Below, one piece after another: positions 1 to 9,306 of a stretch of DNA of 64,000 nt. The stretch covers positions 85,349 to 149,348 of the forward strand of contig SFDM01000002.1 in the NCBI GenBank assembly GCA_004558205.1, read 5' to 3'. The stretch comes from Pyramidobacter piscolens. Lineage in GTDB: Bacteria; Synergistota; Synergistia; Synergistales; Dethiosulfovibrionaceae. The position numbers and the translations under genes are program-made. Positions within the stretch are counted from its first letter, which is position 1, and each line of letters opens with the position of its first letter. The notes beneath the pieces are model-generated. The model was given only the letters and a program-made list of their open reading frames with translations. It was not told the origin of the DNA and ran no database searches.

Positions 1-263
1 ATCCCCACGGTATAGGCTCCCATGGACAGTGAAATTATGGATTTCGCCGCAAACACATGAAAAGCGCCCATCAATCCAAGGCCGAGAAGGCTAGGGATCG
101 CCGTATCCACTGTCATCCATTGATAGACTATCATGATGAATATGGCGAGAAAATTCTTCCCCCTGGGAGTGAGTCCATACTCCATCGGTATCATCGCATA
201 GGAGCATATGAACAAGAGGACGCTGATAAAAATATTGACGCAATCTGCTTTCGATAGCCTCAT
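1..263 (-). CDS. Anion permease (SLC13/DASS-like), N-terminal part, cut by the window edge
   Basis: The reverse strand reads from an ATG at 263 without a stop to base 1, giving 87 residues. A ribosome-binding site (AAAGGAA) sits about 10 bases upstream of that ATG. The product has one hydrophobic N-terminal helix, then LTPRGKNFLAIFIMI and a second membrane helix. This resembles the start of SLC13/DASS-type sodium:dicarboxylate or sulfate permeases, which typically open with L-T-x-x-G-x-x-x-L-x-I-F. It begins 31 bases after the stop of the MFS gene at 295-1551 and is probably co-transcribed with it. The substrate cannot be read from this fragment. The family call is inferred from a short piece. 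Confidence 0.6.
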   Translation of the reverse strand, partial: MRLSKADCVNIFISVLLFICSYAMIPMEYGLTPRGKNFLAIFIMIVYQWMTVDTAIPSLLGLGLMGAFHVFAAKSIISLSMGAYTVG

Positions 264-294
264 AGAGAGCGTTCCTTTCTACATTGACAGCCTG

Positions 295-1551
295 CTAGGC
301 GTTGTCCTTCCTGATGATCTTTCCGGCATATCTTCTATACAGCGTCAGGATGCAGACAAAGGCAACGACGTAAGAAGCGATGTGGACAAAGTACATAGGC
401 TTGTAGGAACCCACCATGTCGGCGATGATACCGGGCAAAGTCTGAAAGACAAGTCCCGCGATGACGCTCATGGACTGGATCTTTTTCAGAGTTTTCATGT
501 AATCTTCCTGATTGGCAATATCGCCGCTCCACATGGCATAGCCCACCGTCGAAGTGGGGTGCAGGAAGAAGCCGATCAGCATGGCTGCCGCGTAGAGGGG
601 CATGACGGCCGTACCGTTACAGAAAATCACCAGAGTCAGGCAGGCCATACTGGTTCCAAGAAAATAGATGATCGCAGTTTTTACGGCGCCGATCTTCTCG
701 CAACAAATGCCGTACAGTGACTTACCGACGATGCCAAGCACGCCGTTTAAAGCCATCGCAGCGGCAACGGAGACCTTTTCATATCCCATATGGGTTGTGG
801 CAAGGGAAAAACTTCCCTGCAGCGTAAATGCTGGAATGCCGCAGCAGAGGCCGAGGATCACAAGCAGCAGAGCGCCTGTAGAGTCCATAGGAGCGGCCGG
901 CTCCCGCTGAATCCTTCTGCTCTTCTTCGTTTTTCCTTCCCCTTCGCCGTAACGAACCAGCCCTACATCGGAAGGTTTGTTGCGGACGCAGATCACGTAG
1001 AAGATGGTGAAGCACAGAAAGAGAACCGCCCAGAGGCGTCCCGCCGCATAAAGCCCTTCGGCCCGGGCGACTCTGGCGATGGGGACCGACAGCAAGGCGC
1101 CCGTCAAGGCTGAGCCGGCGACGGAAATGCCGATCATCAAGCCCCGTCCTTTGTCAAACCACGCGTTCATCAACACAGCCACAGCCATCGCGCCGCCAAG
1201 CCCAAAACCGATGCCGTTCAGGGCCGAAGCAAAAACGGCGATGAGATAGCTGGTAGACAGACCGAAGAGCATGCCCGACGCGGAAGCGAAACAAAAAGCC
1301 AAAGCCGCGCCCCATCGAACGCCTAAAGCCTTAAAATACTTGTCCATGATCAAAGTCGAAAAGACAATAAACAGCTGGCGTACCGTCGTCAGAAACGCAG
1401 ACTGCGTCTGAGTCAGTTTCAGAGTGTCTCTGACAAAAGGAAGAAGAGCGTTCATCAGTGCTGAACAGCCCATGCAGGTGACGCCGAGCAGAAGCCCGCA
1501 AAGCCCTATGACCCCGTAATAGGCTTTTTTCATTCCAAGGTTCTCATCCAT
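295..1551 (-). CDS. Major facilitator superfamily transporter (OFA/monocarboxylate-like)
   Basis: A 418-residue integral membrane protein with about 12 hydrophobic segments and a basic central loop (around residue 210) between its two halves, the usual MFS plan. The overall look (NKPSDVGL after the sixth helix) is like the oxalate:formate antiporter group that carries small organic acids; this is a resemblance, not proof of substrate. The start at 1551 is chosen because AAAGGAA lies about 9 bases upstream; a reading open to 1650 lacks a comparable site. It is followed 31 bases later by an anion permease, so the two may form an operon. The PucR regulator upstream on the same strand is a candidate controller. 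Confidence 0.75.
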   Translation of the reverse strand: MDENLGMKKAYYGVIGLCGLLLGVTCMGCSALMNALLPFVRDTLKLTQTQSAFLTTVRQLFIVFSTLIMDKYFKALGVRWGAALAFCFASASGMLFGLSTSYLIAVFASALNGIGFGLGGAMAVAVLMNAWFDKGRGLMIGISVAGSALTGALLSVPIARVARAEGLYAAGRLWAVLFLCFTIFYVICVRNKPSDVGLVRYGEGEGKTKKSRRIQREPAAPMDSTGALLLVILGLCCGIPAFTLQGSFSLATTHMGYEKVSVAAAMALNGVLGIVGKSLYGICCEKIGAVKTAIIYFLGTSMACLTLVIFCNGTAVMPLYAAAMLIGFFLHPTSTVGYAMWSGDIANQEDYMKTLKKIQSMSVIAGLVFQTLPGIIADMVGSYKPMYFVHIASYVVAFVCILTLYRRYAGKIIRKDNA

Positions 1552-1849
1552 TTGACTATTCCTTTCCGCCATGCCCCAAGCGCAAAGCGCCCCGGCACAG
1601 CCCCTCAAGTTTGCATTCCCATACCCTAATAAGCGCCTGATACTTTTCATAATAAAGGCACCAACGGATCTGAATGCACAAAGATCATTCCACCCGTCCC
1701 GGCTGTACCCGCAGCCTTACCCCAAATCCCCGCGGCAAACTTGGAGTTTTACGAGAGGCCTCCGTCTATGCTCAAATATTATGGATAAATTGTAGCATCA
1801 TGATGTTTTAGACGTCATGGTGCAGGAGGCTTATAAATCGAAACTGGAA

Positions 1850-1868
1850 TTTGTGCCTCAGGCACAAA
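1850..1868. promoter_or_regulatory. Inverted repeat, possible operator
   Basis: TTTGTGCC-TCA-GGCACAAA is an 8-bp perfect inverted repeat with a 3-base centre. It lies about 300 bases upstream of the MFS/permease operon and just downstream of the PucR gene terminator. It could be a regulator-binding site. There is no T-tract, so it is not a terminator. The rest of 1552-2042 holds no gene that I can support. Confidence 0.35.
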
Positions 1869-1926
1869 ACCGTACAAGGATCGCGAGGAACCCTGCGGTA
1901 GAGCTGCCGATCCTAGGAGAAGCGCT

Positions 1927-1956
1927 AAAAAAACAGGGCCCCCGAGGGACCCTGTT
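1927..1956 (-). terminator. Intrinsic terminator of the PucR gene
   Basis: AACAGGG (1932-1938) pairs with CCCTGTT (1950-1956), with further pairing inside. On the minus strand the hairpin is followed by seven T residues. It lies about 90 bases after the PucR stop codon. Confidence 0.8.
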
Positions 1957-2042
1957 CAAAATTTATATTGAAATTCTAATATAATCCACCCTAGCGCCGT
2001 GTTCCCCAAAGCGCAGGCTTCAACACCCTTTCCTGGAACTGC

Positions 2043-3569
2043 CTATATCAAAGGCTCCTGTATGTCCGCCAGATAAACCGATCCAAGGTAGGCAAAAATG
2101 AGGACAGAAAGGTGCAGTTTCGTAATAAGGCGGCGGTTGTTGAAGTCGACCTTGAACAGTTCCTTCAGGTTCGTAAGGCGGTAGTACATGGTGTTCCTGT
2201 GTATAAACAGGGAGTCGGCCGCAGCTTGAAGGTTCAGGTTGTGCAGAATGTAAGCCGCCAGGGTTTTCAAATACTCCGTTTTATGATCCCGGTCGTACTC
2301 CTGAATTCGAATAACCGTAGGGTGGCAGAAAGACATCATGGGATGCCCGCTTTCAACAGCGATTTCCAAAAGATGGGATATCACCTTATCCTCATAACGG
2401 GTCAGGCAGAAGTCCTTTGAGATATGCTTCCCCAAGGAAATACTGGCCTTACCCTGCATAAAGGCCCTGCTCAACATTGAAAAATCGAAAAAACCATAGC
2501 TGAGCCCCGCATAGAGACAATGGGAGCTTAAAAACTGGACCAGTTCCGGAAAATCCTTTGCCTCCGCCTGATAATCCCATTTGCATCCTATCACGGCAAC
2601 GTAGTAGCCCTCATAGGCATAAAATTCCTGTCCAAGGATCGCTTTCAGGGCCCCCCTGAGCGCCGGAGCTTCGCTCTCCGCCTTTTTCTCGACGGCGAGA
2701 AGATAATACTTCTCACTTTCGGGCCAATGAAGAAGCCTCATCCTCTCCCGAATGACCGCCTGGTCTGTCAAGCAGTTCTGAAGAATATCCAGCACAAAGC
2801 TTTCAGCCGTCAGCTTTCTCCCTTCGCCAGAATCGGAAGAACGGGAGCGGCCGGCCAGTATGGAACAGAGTAAACTGACATATTGGACGTCAAAACTTTC
2901 CTCAAACTTGTTCTCGACCTCAAGAACAAGGATAAACCCCATCGTCACGCCGTTTAAAAGGACGCTCCCCAACAGCCGCCTGCAGCTGGAGTTCTCATCG
3001 GCCGCGATCATTGCAGGCGCGCCGCCGGTACAAAAGGCGGCGCAGTCGCAGACAGCCTGCGAAAAAAGCTCAGGACGCCCCGCCGAAACGGCAATCGGCC
3101 GGCAATGCGCATCTAAAAGACATACAGGGTTCTCCATAATCCCATGACAGATAGAAGCCACTTCATTGCCGTCGTAAGAGACCGCGCCGTAAACGGCATG
3201 GTGCAGCCTCGAAAGCGCCGCGCTCCTCCGATAGTCCCTGACGAGAATGCTCTGGACTTTATCCAGAAGCCTTTGGACCTGCCCATGGGGAACGCATAGG
3301 ACACTGGTTTTCGGGCTCGCGGGCAGCGCGCCGTCTCCTTCGGCAACATAGAGAATCCCGGCACGGCATTGGTCCTGCGCATCGTAGAGCCTCGCTTCAT
3401 AGATTTCCGTTTCGGCGGAACCATAAAAAAAGCAGCCCGGTTCATCGAGAATATTCAGCAACAGTTCAGGATTCAACGCCACGACAATTCCTCGCCTTCC
3501 GCTCCAGAGGCCGATCTTCGCCCCTCGACGCAAAATCAGGCTGGCCTCTGTACAAGCCAGCCACTTCAA
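2043..3569 (-). CDS. PucR-family transcriptional regulator
   Basis: A 508-residue cytoplasmic regulator. The C-terminal 60 residues carry the PucR helix-turn-helix, recognisable from YLKTLAAYILHNLNLQAAA and HRNTMYYRLTNLKELF. The long N-terminal and central parts fit the sensory and GGDEF-like regions of this family, whose members usually control genes for uptake and use of purines, amino acids or small organic acids. The start is TTG at 3569 with GAGGA only 3 bases upstream. No ATG with a site fits better, so the exact start is uncertain. A terminator follows at 1927-1956. The next genes on the same strand are two organic-anion carriers, the most likely targets. That link is inference from position. 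Confidence 0.85.
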   Translation of the reverse strand: MKWLACTEASLILRRGAKIGLWSGRRGIVVALNPELLLNILDEPGCFFYGSAETEIYEARLYDAQDQCRAGILYVAEGDGALPASPKTSVLCVPHGQVQRLLDKVQSILVRDYRRSAALSRLHHAVYGAVSYDGNEVASICHGIMENPVCLLDAHCRPIAVSAGRPELFSQAVCDCAAFCTGGAPAMIAADENSSCRRLLGSVLLNGVTMGFILVLEVENKFEESFDVQYVSLLCSILAGRSRSSDSGEGRKLTAESFVLDILQNCLTDQAVIRERMRLLHWPESEKYYLLAVEKKAESEAPALRGALKAILGQEFYAYEGYYVAVIGCKWDYQAEAKDFPELVQFLSSHCLYAGLSYGFFDFSMLSRAFMQGKASISLGKHISKDFCLTRYEDKVISHLLEIAVESGHPMMSFCHPTVIRIQEYDRDHKTEYLKTLAAYILHNLNLQAAADSLFIHRNTMYYRLTNLKELFKVDFNNRRLITKLHLSVLIFAYLGSVYLADIQEPLI

Positions 3570-3911
3570 TGTTCCTCAATATACGTCAAAATACATGCAT
3601 ATTTATTATAGTACGCTGCGGACAGTACCGCAAGACAACGGACGCGCCCTGGGCGCTCGCGCAGTGTCCGCACGGCGGATGCGGGTTCCAAGTCGATTTT
3701 CCGACGGAATGTGACAACGCCAGCTGCATTCCGAGTTTATAGTCAGTATTAATCAATTTCTAGAAACTCATTTATAAGCCACGATATCACGTTTTGAATT
3801 GCCTTGACGCCTTTCTTCAAAAAATCATGTTGAAAAGATGTCGAAAACGCCATCTCCCTCAATCTAATTTTATGTTAGAATAAGTAAAATTTACAGAAAG
3901 GATTGATTTTC
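3570..3911. other. Intergenic region between PucR and the SH3 protein gene
   Basis: There is no gene in these 340 bases between divergent genes. A weak hairpin (CGGAATG at about 3703, CATTCCG at about 3726) and AT-rich stretches are visible. TAGAAT at 3876-3881 could be a -10 box for the SH3 gene, but I see no convincing -35 box. Confidence 0.4.
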
Positions 3912-4709
3912 ATGCTGAAAAGAATACCTCTTTTGATCGCCGCCGCGGCCCTTTTGTCCGTTGCCTCACCTCAGACGCAGGCGCGGACTCTCAACGCTCA
4001 AGAGATCCAGAGAATGATGTACGAGCTCCGCGACTCCGAGGAATTCCCCTACAAGGCGCGAGTCAAGGGAACTTACGTAAACATGCGCGACGCCCCCTCC
4101 ACCAAAGGCAAGAAGGTCGGCCAGATCTCGAACGGCGAAGTGCTGGTCTTCGGCGCGGAACTGAACGACGGCGAAAATTACCCATGGTACCGCTGCGTCA
4201 ACCTGAAAGGCGGCGGCGAGGGCTGGATGTTCGGTCAGTTCGTTGGCACCGACTGGGACGAGGACTATCCCCGCAGGCTGAAACACAGGTTTTACGCGCT
4301 GATGGACCTGGAAATCCCTCTGGATGAACAGGGACGGCCTATCGGATGGGGTCAGCCGGTCAAAACGGAAAAAGAATACATCGGCGACTTTGACATGACC
4401 TACTGGACCTACAGCTACGACAACGCTGAATTCATGATCTGTCAGTCGGGCGCGAATTTCTCGATCCAACGCGCGTCCGTTTCAGTCCCGGGCAGGGGCT
4501 TCGGAGGCCTTTACTGCGGCGTGGACTGGTGCGATCAGTTCTATGCGGATAAGCACCTCGAGGGACTCCTGCCCGAAGAAGCCCAGCGCGGCGAAAAAGA
4601 TGGCGTCTGGCACTACGACGCCGTGGAAAATGAACATTTCGAGCTCTTCGTCAGTTTCAACGACAGCGGGCTGGTAAAAAATATCGAGTACATCGCCTAT
4701 ATCGATTAG
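3912..4709 (+). CDS. Exported protein with a bacterial SH3 domain
   Basis: A 265-residue protein with a signal peptide (KR, then a run of Leu/Ile/Ala, ending near QTQA). Residues of about 48-105 form a bacterial SH3 domain: GTYVNMRDAPSTKGKKVGQI and, later, GEGWMFGQFVG. Such domains usually bind cell-wall peptides. The rest, rich in aromatic and acidic residues, is not recognised. ATG at 3912 is chosen because AGAAAGGA lies 10 bases upstream; a TTG at 3903 overlaps that site. The gene stands alone, with a terminator at 4732-4761. The role is probably periplasmic or envelope-associated and otherwise unknown. Confidence 0.75.
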   Translation: MLKRIPLLIAAAALLSVASPQTQARTLNAQEIQRMMYELRDSEEFPYKARVKGTYVNMRDAPSTKGKKVGQISNGEVLVFGAELNDGENYPWYRCVNLKGGGEGWMFGQFVGTDWDEDYPRRLKHRFYALMDLEIPLDEQGRPIGWGQPVKTEKEYIGDFDMTYWTYSYDNAEFMICQSGANFSIQRASVSVPGRGFGGLYCGVDWCDQFYADKHLEGLLPEEAQRGEKDGVWHYDAVENEHFELFVSFNDSGLVKNIEYIAYID

Positions 4710-4731
4710 ATCGCCCCCTTCGGGGAACAGC

Positions 4732-4761
4732 AAAAAGCCGCGCCTCTCCGCGCGGCTTTTT
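4732..4761 (+). terminator. Intrinsic terminator after the SH3 protein gene
   Basis: GCCGCGC (4737-4743) pairs with GCGCGGC (4750-4756). The hairpin is flanked by A5 on the left and T5 on the right, so it could work in both directions. Confidence 0.85.
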
Positions 4762-5291
4762 CTATTGCTTGCGTCGAAAACCATCCCGCGTCAATGCTGA
4801 AAAAAGCCTCGGCGCAGAACGCCCTTTTTGTTCGAGACAACTCCGTCTCCATGCAGCGTCTCCCCTCCTAGAAACCTCCCCCCTTCGGCCTCCGTTTTTA
4901 CGTCTCCTATCCGCGCCTCTTCGACACTCCGGCCATTTAATGGCGGCCGGGGAAAAAAGTCTTTTGATGACCATCCTGTTCGCGCGATCCCTTTCACAGA
5001 AAAATGAGGCTCAAGAAATAAATCAATACTGATCAATATACCATCCCCACCTATTGGAAATTAAAAGCCAACTAAAACCCAAATAGAAAAAAACTTTTCG
5101 TCCTTTCCGCCGACTCAGAGTGCTATAATTATTATGTATACATATAACGCATAAGAGGCAGAGGATCAAAGCGCCGGCGGGAAGGCTCCGCATCTGCCCT
5201 CCCCGCCGGCGCCGCTTGGCATGGGTTTCCAAGAATCTCCCATCTTTCGTTTGTGTAAATCGGTCAGAGTAAAAATTGAGGAGGCTTTTGC
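4762..5291. other. Gene-free leader region upstream of the leuB-like gene
   Basis: About 530 bases without a supported gene. A good -10 box (TATAAT, 5124-5129) is present without a clear -35 box. It is followed in the transcribed leader by a strong GC hairpin: GCGCCGGCGGG (5171-5181) pairs with CCCGCCGGCGC (5202-5212). No T-tract follows, so this is a leader structure rather than a simple terminator. I see no T-box or other riboswitch motif. Confidence 0.45.
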
Positions 5292-6371
5292 GTGAGAAAA
5301 GAGATTGCCGTCATCAAGGGAGATTACATCGGCCCTGAAATTGTGACGGAGGCCATGAAGGTTATGGAACGAACGGCGGAAGTGTTTGGACACCGCTTCC
5401 ACTTTGAGGAAGTCCTCATGGGGGGAAGCGCCATCGATGCCTGCGGCAGCTGCCTGCCCGAGGCGACGCTTGAAAAATGCCTCGCGTCGGACAGCGTGCT
5501 GCTCGGCGCCGTGGGCGGCCCTAAATGGGATAAGGTGGACAAGAACAACCGCCCTGAAAAGGGGCTGCTGAAACTTCGCAGCGGAATGAAACTCTACGCC
5601 AATCTGCGCCCCGCCAAGATATTCCCCCAGCTCGCCTCGGCGTCGCCCCTGCGCCCTGAAAGCGTACAAGCCGGCATCGACCTGATGATCGTGCGCGAGC
5701 TGACGGGCGGCATCTACTTCGGAAGCCACAGCACCGCCCTCGAAAAGGGACAGAAAGTGGCTACCGACGTGATGAGCTACAGCGAAGTGGAAATAGAACG
5801 CATTATGCGCGTCGGCTTTGAGACGGCTCGCAAGCGTTCATGCAATCTGGTGTCGGTGGATAAATCCAACGTGCTGGACTGTTCGCGCCTCTGGGCGGAA
5901 GTGGCCCATCGCGTGGCCGCCGACTACCCCGACGTGACCCTCCGCGACATGCTGGTGGATAACGCAGCTATGCAGCTTGTGCGCGACCCCTCGCAGTTTG
6001 ACGTGATCGTCACCGAAAACATGTTCGGCGACATCCTCTCCGACGAAGCCAGCATGATCACCGGCTCCATCGGCCTGATCCCCTCGGCGAGCCTGGGCGA
6101 ATCGGCCTGCGGCATGTACGAGCCAATCCACGGATCGGCCCCGGACATCGCCGGGAAGAACGTGGCCAACCCCATCGGCACAATACTGTCCGCAGCGATG
6201 ATGATGAAATATTCCTTCGACATGCCCGAAGAAAGCGCCGTCGTGGAAGCCGCCGTGAACAAAACTCTCGACGACGGGTACCGCACCTGTGACATCATGA
6301 GCGCCGGATGCCGTCAAGTGAGCTGCACCGAAATGGGCAGCCTGATCGTTTCAAATATTGCAAAAAGATAG
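5292..6371 (+). CDS. leuB: 3-isopropylmalate dehydrogenase-family enzyme
   Basis: A 359-residue NAD-dependent decarboxylating dehydrogenase. LeuB hallmarks are visible: LYANLRPAKIF (substrate-binding arginines near residue 105), VRELTGGIYFG (near 135), the Lys of SVDKSNVL (near 190), the metal-binding aspartates of DNAAMQ and GDILSDEAS, and the adenine-binding GSAPDIAGKNVANP. The RELTGG motif favours isopropylmalate-type substrates over D-malate or tartrate. The start is GTG at 5292 with GAGGAGG about 8 bases upstream. It is followed 15 bases later by a dicarboxylate permease rather than by leuACD, so a catabolic role on a related 2-hydroxy acid is possible. LeuC/D-like genes lie 8 kb away. 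Confidence 0.85.
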   Translation: MRKEIAVIKGDYIGPEIVTEAMKVMERTAEVFGHRFHFEEVLMGGSAIDACGSCLPEATLEKCLASDSVLLGAVGGPKWDKVDKNNRPEKGLLKLRSGMKLYANLRPAKIFPQLASASPLRPESVQAGIDLMIVRELTGGIYFGSHSTALEKGQKVATDVMSYSEVEIERIMRVGFETARKRSCNLVSVDKSNVLDCSRLWAEVAHRVAADYPDVTLRDMLVDNAAMQLVRDPSQFDVIVTENMFGDILSDEASMITGSIGLIPSASLGESACGMYEPIHGSAPDIAGKNVANPIGTILSAAMMMKYSFDMPEESAVVEAAVNKTLDDGYRTCDIMSAGCRQVSCTEMGSLIVSNIAKR

Positions 6372-6386
6372 AGGAGCTTCTTTATT

Positions 6387-7619
6387 ATGATTTCAATCCC
6401 CGTCATTTCATTGCTTGTCCTTGTGGGCGTTATCGCCTTAAGCGTGGTCACGAAGAAAAACTGCGGCATTATCGCCCTTGTGGCCGCCTACATCCTCGGA
6501 ACCTTCGTCGTCGGAATGAAGGCTTCCGCCATCTACGCCGCCGGCTGGCCCATGGGCGTGTTCTTCATAGCGCTGTCCACCACGTTCCTGTTCAGCATCG
6601 CCACCGTCAACGGCACGGTGGAAATCATGGCGAAAAATATCGCCTACTTTGCCGGCGGGAGCGCCAAACTGCTGCCCATCATCTTCTTCATCGGCGGAGC
6701 GATTATCTCGGGCATCGGCGCAGGCGGCTTGGTGGTGGCTATCATCATGCCCATCGCCCTTTTCGTCGCTGTGGAAAACAAGATCCCCGTCATCATGATG
6801 TCGCTGGTCACCATGGGAGGCATCATGGTCGGAGGCCTCTCGCCCCTGGCGATCAACGGCATCGTGGCCAACCGCCTGGCCGTCGAACAGGGCATCACCA
6901 ACTACACAGCGCTCTGGATGCCCTACGGCGTCAGCATGACCCTCTTCTCCGTCCTCGCTTACGTCCTGTTCGGCGGCTTCGCCCTGCCGCGCAACGAGAG
7001 CGCCTCGCAGGCCGCCTTCACTTCCTTTGACCGCAACCAGAGCCTTACGCTGCTGGCGATCGGCGTCCTGCTGGTGGGCGTGGTCGGCTTCAAACAGGAT
7101 CTGGGCCTTCTGGCTTTCGCCTGCGGCGGCATCCTGCTCCTTCTCAACGCGGCGGACCAGAAAAAAGCCATCTCCGCTATGCCCTGGGGCACCATCCTGC
7201 TGATCTGCGGCATGGCCGTGCTGCTCAAAGTGGTAGTCACCGCCGGCGGCATCAAGCTGCTTTCCGAACAGCTGAAAACCGTCATGAACGCGCGCTCGGC
7301 CCAGCCCATTTTCGTGGCCCTGGGCGGATTGATGGGCGCCGTCTCGAGCGGCACCGGCGTGGTCATGCCCACGCTGATCCCTCTGGCCGCGGACATGTCG
7401 AAGCAGATGCCCGAAATCGGATCGCCCCTCGCGCTGATCATCGCCGTCGTCGTGGGGACCAACGGCGTCGTCATCAGCCCCCTCTCCACCGTCGGCGGCC
7501 TCTGCGTCGCTTCCGCTCCCGAAGGTGTGGACCGTGACAAACTCTACAACGAGCTGCTTCTCGCCGCCGTCATCTTCTGCGCCGGCAGCGCTGTCGCGGC
7601 CTATTTCGGACTCTACTAA
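6387..7619 (+). CDS. Dicarboxylate permease, MatC/SLC13-like
   Basis: A 410-residue membrane protein with about 11-12 helices and two glycine-rich re-entrant-like segments. These are SGIGAGGLVVAIIMPIAL (near residue 110) and SSGTGVVMPTLIPL (near 320), each resembling the SNT/SGT substrate loops of ion-transporter-superfamily carriers such as MatC (malonate/dicarboxylate) and SLC13. It starts 15 bases after the leuB-like gene with GAGGAGC upstream, so the two form an operon that ends at the terminator at 7645-7687. The carrier probably imports the acid that the dehydrogenase oxidises. The exact substrate is unknown. Confidence 0.7.
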   Translation: MISIPVISLLVLVGVIALSVVTKKNCGIIALVAAYILGTFVVGMKASAIYAAGWPMGVFFIALSTTFLFSIATVNGTVEIMAKNIAYFAGGSAKLLPIIFFIGGAIISGIGAGGLVVAIIMPIALFVAVENKIPVIMMSLVTMGGIMVGGLSPLAINGIVANRLAVEQGITNYTALWMPYGVSMTLFSVLAYVLFGGFALPRNESASQAAFTSFDRNQSLTLLAIGVLLVGVVGFKQDLGLLAFACGGILLLLNAADQKKAISAMPWGTILLICGMAVLLKVVVTAGGIKLLSEQLKTVMNARSAQPIFVALGGLMGAVSSGTGVVMPTLIPLAADMSKQMPEIGSPLALIIAVVVGTNGVVISPLSTVGGLCVASAPEGVDRDKLYNELLLAAVIFCAGSAVAAYFGLY

Positions 7620-7644
7620 GGCCTGTTTTCTAAAAAATGAGGAG

Positions 7645-7687
7645 AAAAGTCCGCACGCCCCGTACCGCAAGGGGCCGCGGACTTTTT
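7645..7687 (+). terminator. Intrinsic terminator of the leuB-like/permease operon
   Basis: AAAAGTCCGC with CCCC (7645-7661) pairs with GGGG and GCGGACTTTT (7671-7687), followed by T residues. Confidence 0.85.
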
Positions 7688-7752
7688 TATTTTCAGCGTA
7701 ACCCGTGAGCCACACCCTTCACTTCATACTACTCCACAGAACAGCCCCGTTA

Positions 7753-7914
7753 ATACTCTTTCGCAGTTAAACGGCTTAATTGGAGACCGAGGCCACCCCG
7801 GGGGACATACAGCCGCTCAAACATACTCAGCCTTCAGCCTGCGCAACTCGCTTGGTGGGTGCCCCCGGGCCGCCCTCTCCGTGCCAATTATGCGTTTCTA
7901 TTGATAACTAGTAT
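7753..7914 (+). repeat. Dispersed palindromic repeat, copy 1 (family A)
   Basis: A 162-bp element. The left end is AATACTCTTTCGCAGTTAAACGG and the right end is TTGATAACTAGTAT, so the termini are inverted repeats of the type ATACTA...TAGTAT. The interior forms a long imperfect palindrome: CACCCCGGGGGACAT against GGGTGCCCCCGGGCC. It shares CATACTC, CTCGCTT and a GTGG-TGCCCC block with copies at 35922, 57988 and 59763. No coding capacity. Confidence 0.7.
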
Positions 7915-8020
7915 CAATTTGCCGGAGGGCGCTTTCAAAAAAACTGATTGCTGAATCCCTCGCAGCGGATTAGAATAAATTTCATCGATATAAAATCCAG
8001 CTACAAGAAAGGGCATTCTT

Positions 8021-8890
8021 ATGGAACTCTTTCACCTGCGTTATTTTCTGTCGGTGGCCAAACACGAGAACTTTTCCCGGGCCGCCGAGGAACTTTTCAT
8101 CTCCCAGCCTTCGGTGAGCAAGGCCATTCTGTCTCTGGAAAAGGAACTCGGCGTTTCCCTGTTCACCCGGAAGGGCAAACGCATCCAGCTGAACGGGACT
8201 GGGCAGGCCCTGCAGAAGAGGCTGCTCCCAGTCATGGGAGTGTTGGACAACCTCCCGCACGAGCTCCAGGTCGTCTCAGGCTGTTCCAGGTCCACCATCC
8301 TGCTCAACGTGCTCGCCGCGTCCTCACTGCTGCCCGACATGCTGGTCAAGTTCCGGGCGATCCATCCCTATATCGACTTCCAAATCACCCAGAAAGACCG
8401 CTCGGCCAAGTGCGACCTGAGCATCTGCTCCACGCTGCCGGAAGCCATTCCCAGCAACGGGACCCTTGTTTTGAGCGAAGAGATCCTTCTGGCGGTCCCC
8501 GTCTCCTCCACGCTGGCCCTGCGCGATTCCGTGACGCTGAACGAGTTGAAGGGCGAGAACTTCATCATGCTCAGCAAGAACCGCTCCATGCGGGAGATCA
8601 CCGACCATTTCTTCCTGTCCTGCGGCTTTTCCCCGCAGTTCAGCTTCGAGAGCGACATCCCCAGCACCATCCGAGACCTGGTAGCCGCCGGCCTTGGCGT
8701 CTCCCTGTGGCCCGAGGTCACCTGGGGAAAGATCCCGACCGAAAAGGCGAAACTCCTTCACATCTCCAATCCCCACTGCCGCAGAAACATCTATGTGATC
8801 AGTGAAGATCAGGCAGAGCTCTCGGAACAATCCCTGTTGTTCATGGCCTTTATCAAAGACTACTTCAAGACGCTCCTGCATAATTCCTAA
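8021..8890 (+). CDS. LysR-family transcriptional regulator
   Basis: A 289-residue regulator. The N-terminal winged helix-turn-helix is clear: FHLRYFLSVAKHENFSRAAE, then QPSVSKAILSLEKELG. The C-terminal 200 residues match the two-lobed effector domain. AAGGG lies about 9 bases upstream of ATG 8021. It stands between the leuB-like/permease operon and the citrate-type transporter, both on the same strand, and may control either. It has its own terminator at 8913-8949. Confidence 0.9.
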   Translation: MELFHLRYFLSVAKHENFSRAAEELFISQPSVSKAILSLEKELGVSLFTRKGKRIQLNGTGQALQKRLLPVMGVLDNLPHELQVVSGCSRSTILLNVLAASSLLPDMLVKFRAIHPYIDFQITQKDRSAKCDLSICSTLPEAIPSNGTLVLSEEILLAVPVSSTLALRDSVTLNELKGENFIMLSKNRSMREITDHFFLSCGFSPQFSFESDIPSTIRDLVAAGLGVSLWPEVTWGKIPTEKAKLLHISNPHCRRNIYVISEDQAELSEQSLLFMAFIKDYFKTLLHNS

Positions 8891-8912
8891 AAGACAAAAC
8901 ACACCAATCCCC

Positions 8913-8949
8913 AAACGGCGGCCCGCCATCGCGGACCGCCGTTTTTTTA
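8913..8949 (+). terminator. Intrinsic terminator of the LysR gene
   Basis: AAACGGCGG (8913-8921) pairs with CCGCCGTTT, followed by a run of T. The 325 bases from here to the promoter at 9275 contain no gene that I can support. Confidence 0.85.
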
Positions 8950-9274
8950 TCGGCAAAGTATATCCCTGTGCCTTTGGCTGAACGTCAACGCGCCTTGGCC
9001 AGGCCAACGGACGGAACTTGGGCTCCTCTGGTCCATTATTAAAATAAATATTAAAAATTTACTTGAAAACTGATTGTTTCCTCACCGAGATTCATGTTTT
9101 TTTCGCATTTCATTCCTAAGCAGAGAATTCGGAACCTTAAGGAAAAAAAGCACATGAAGGGCGGGGCGAAAATATCCTCCTCCGGCAAGATGGAGGGCGG
9201 ATCATCCAATCCTATAAAACAAGTTAAGCACTCCCCAATTTCTGGAAAGAACAGAATAAAACATAAAAGGATAC

Positions 9275-9303
9275 TTGACAAAGATATAAAAGGACATTAT
9301 CAT
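9275..9303 (+). promoter_or_regulatory. Sigma-70 promoter of the citrate-type transporter operon
   Basis: TTGACA (9275-9280), a 17-base spacer and TATCAT (9298-9303). The predicted start site, around 9310, falls inside the LacI-type operator beginning at 9307. Confidence 0.8.
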
Positions 9304-9306
9304 TTC

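Noticed and set aside
4929..4950. CCGGCC/GGCCGG hairpin as a terminator
   Set aside because: No T-tract in either direction and no gene close enough to need it.
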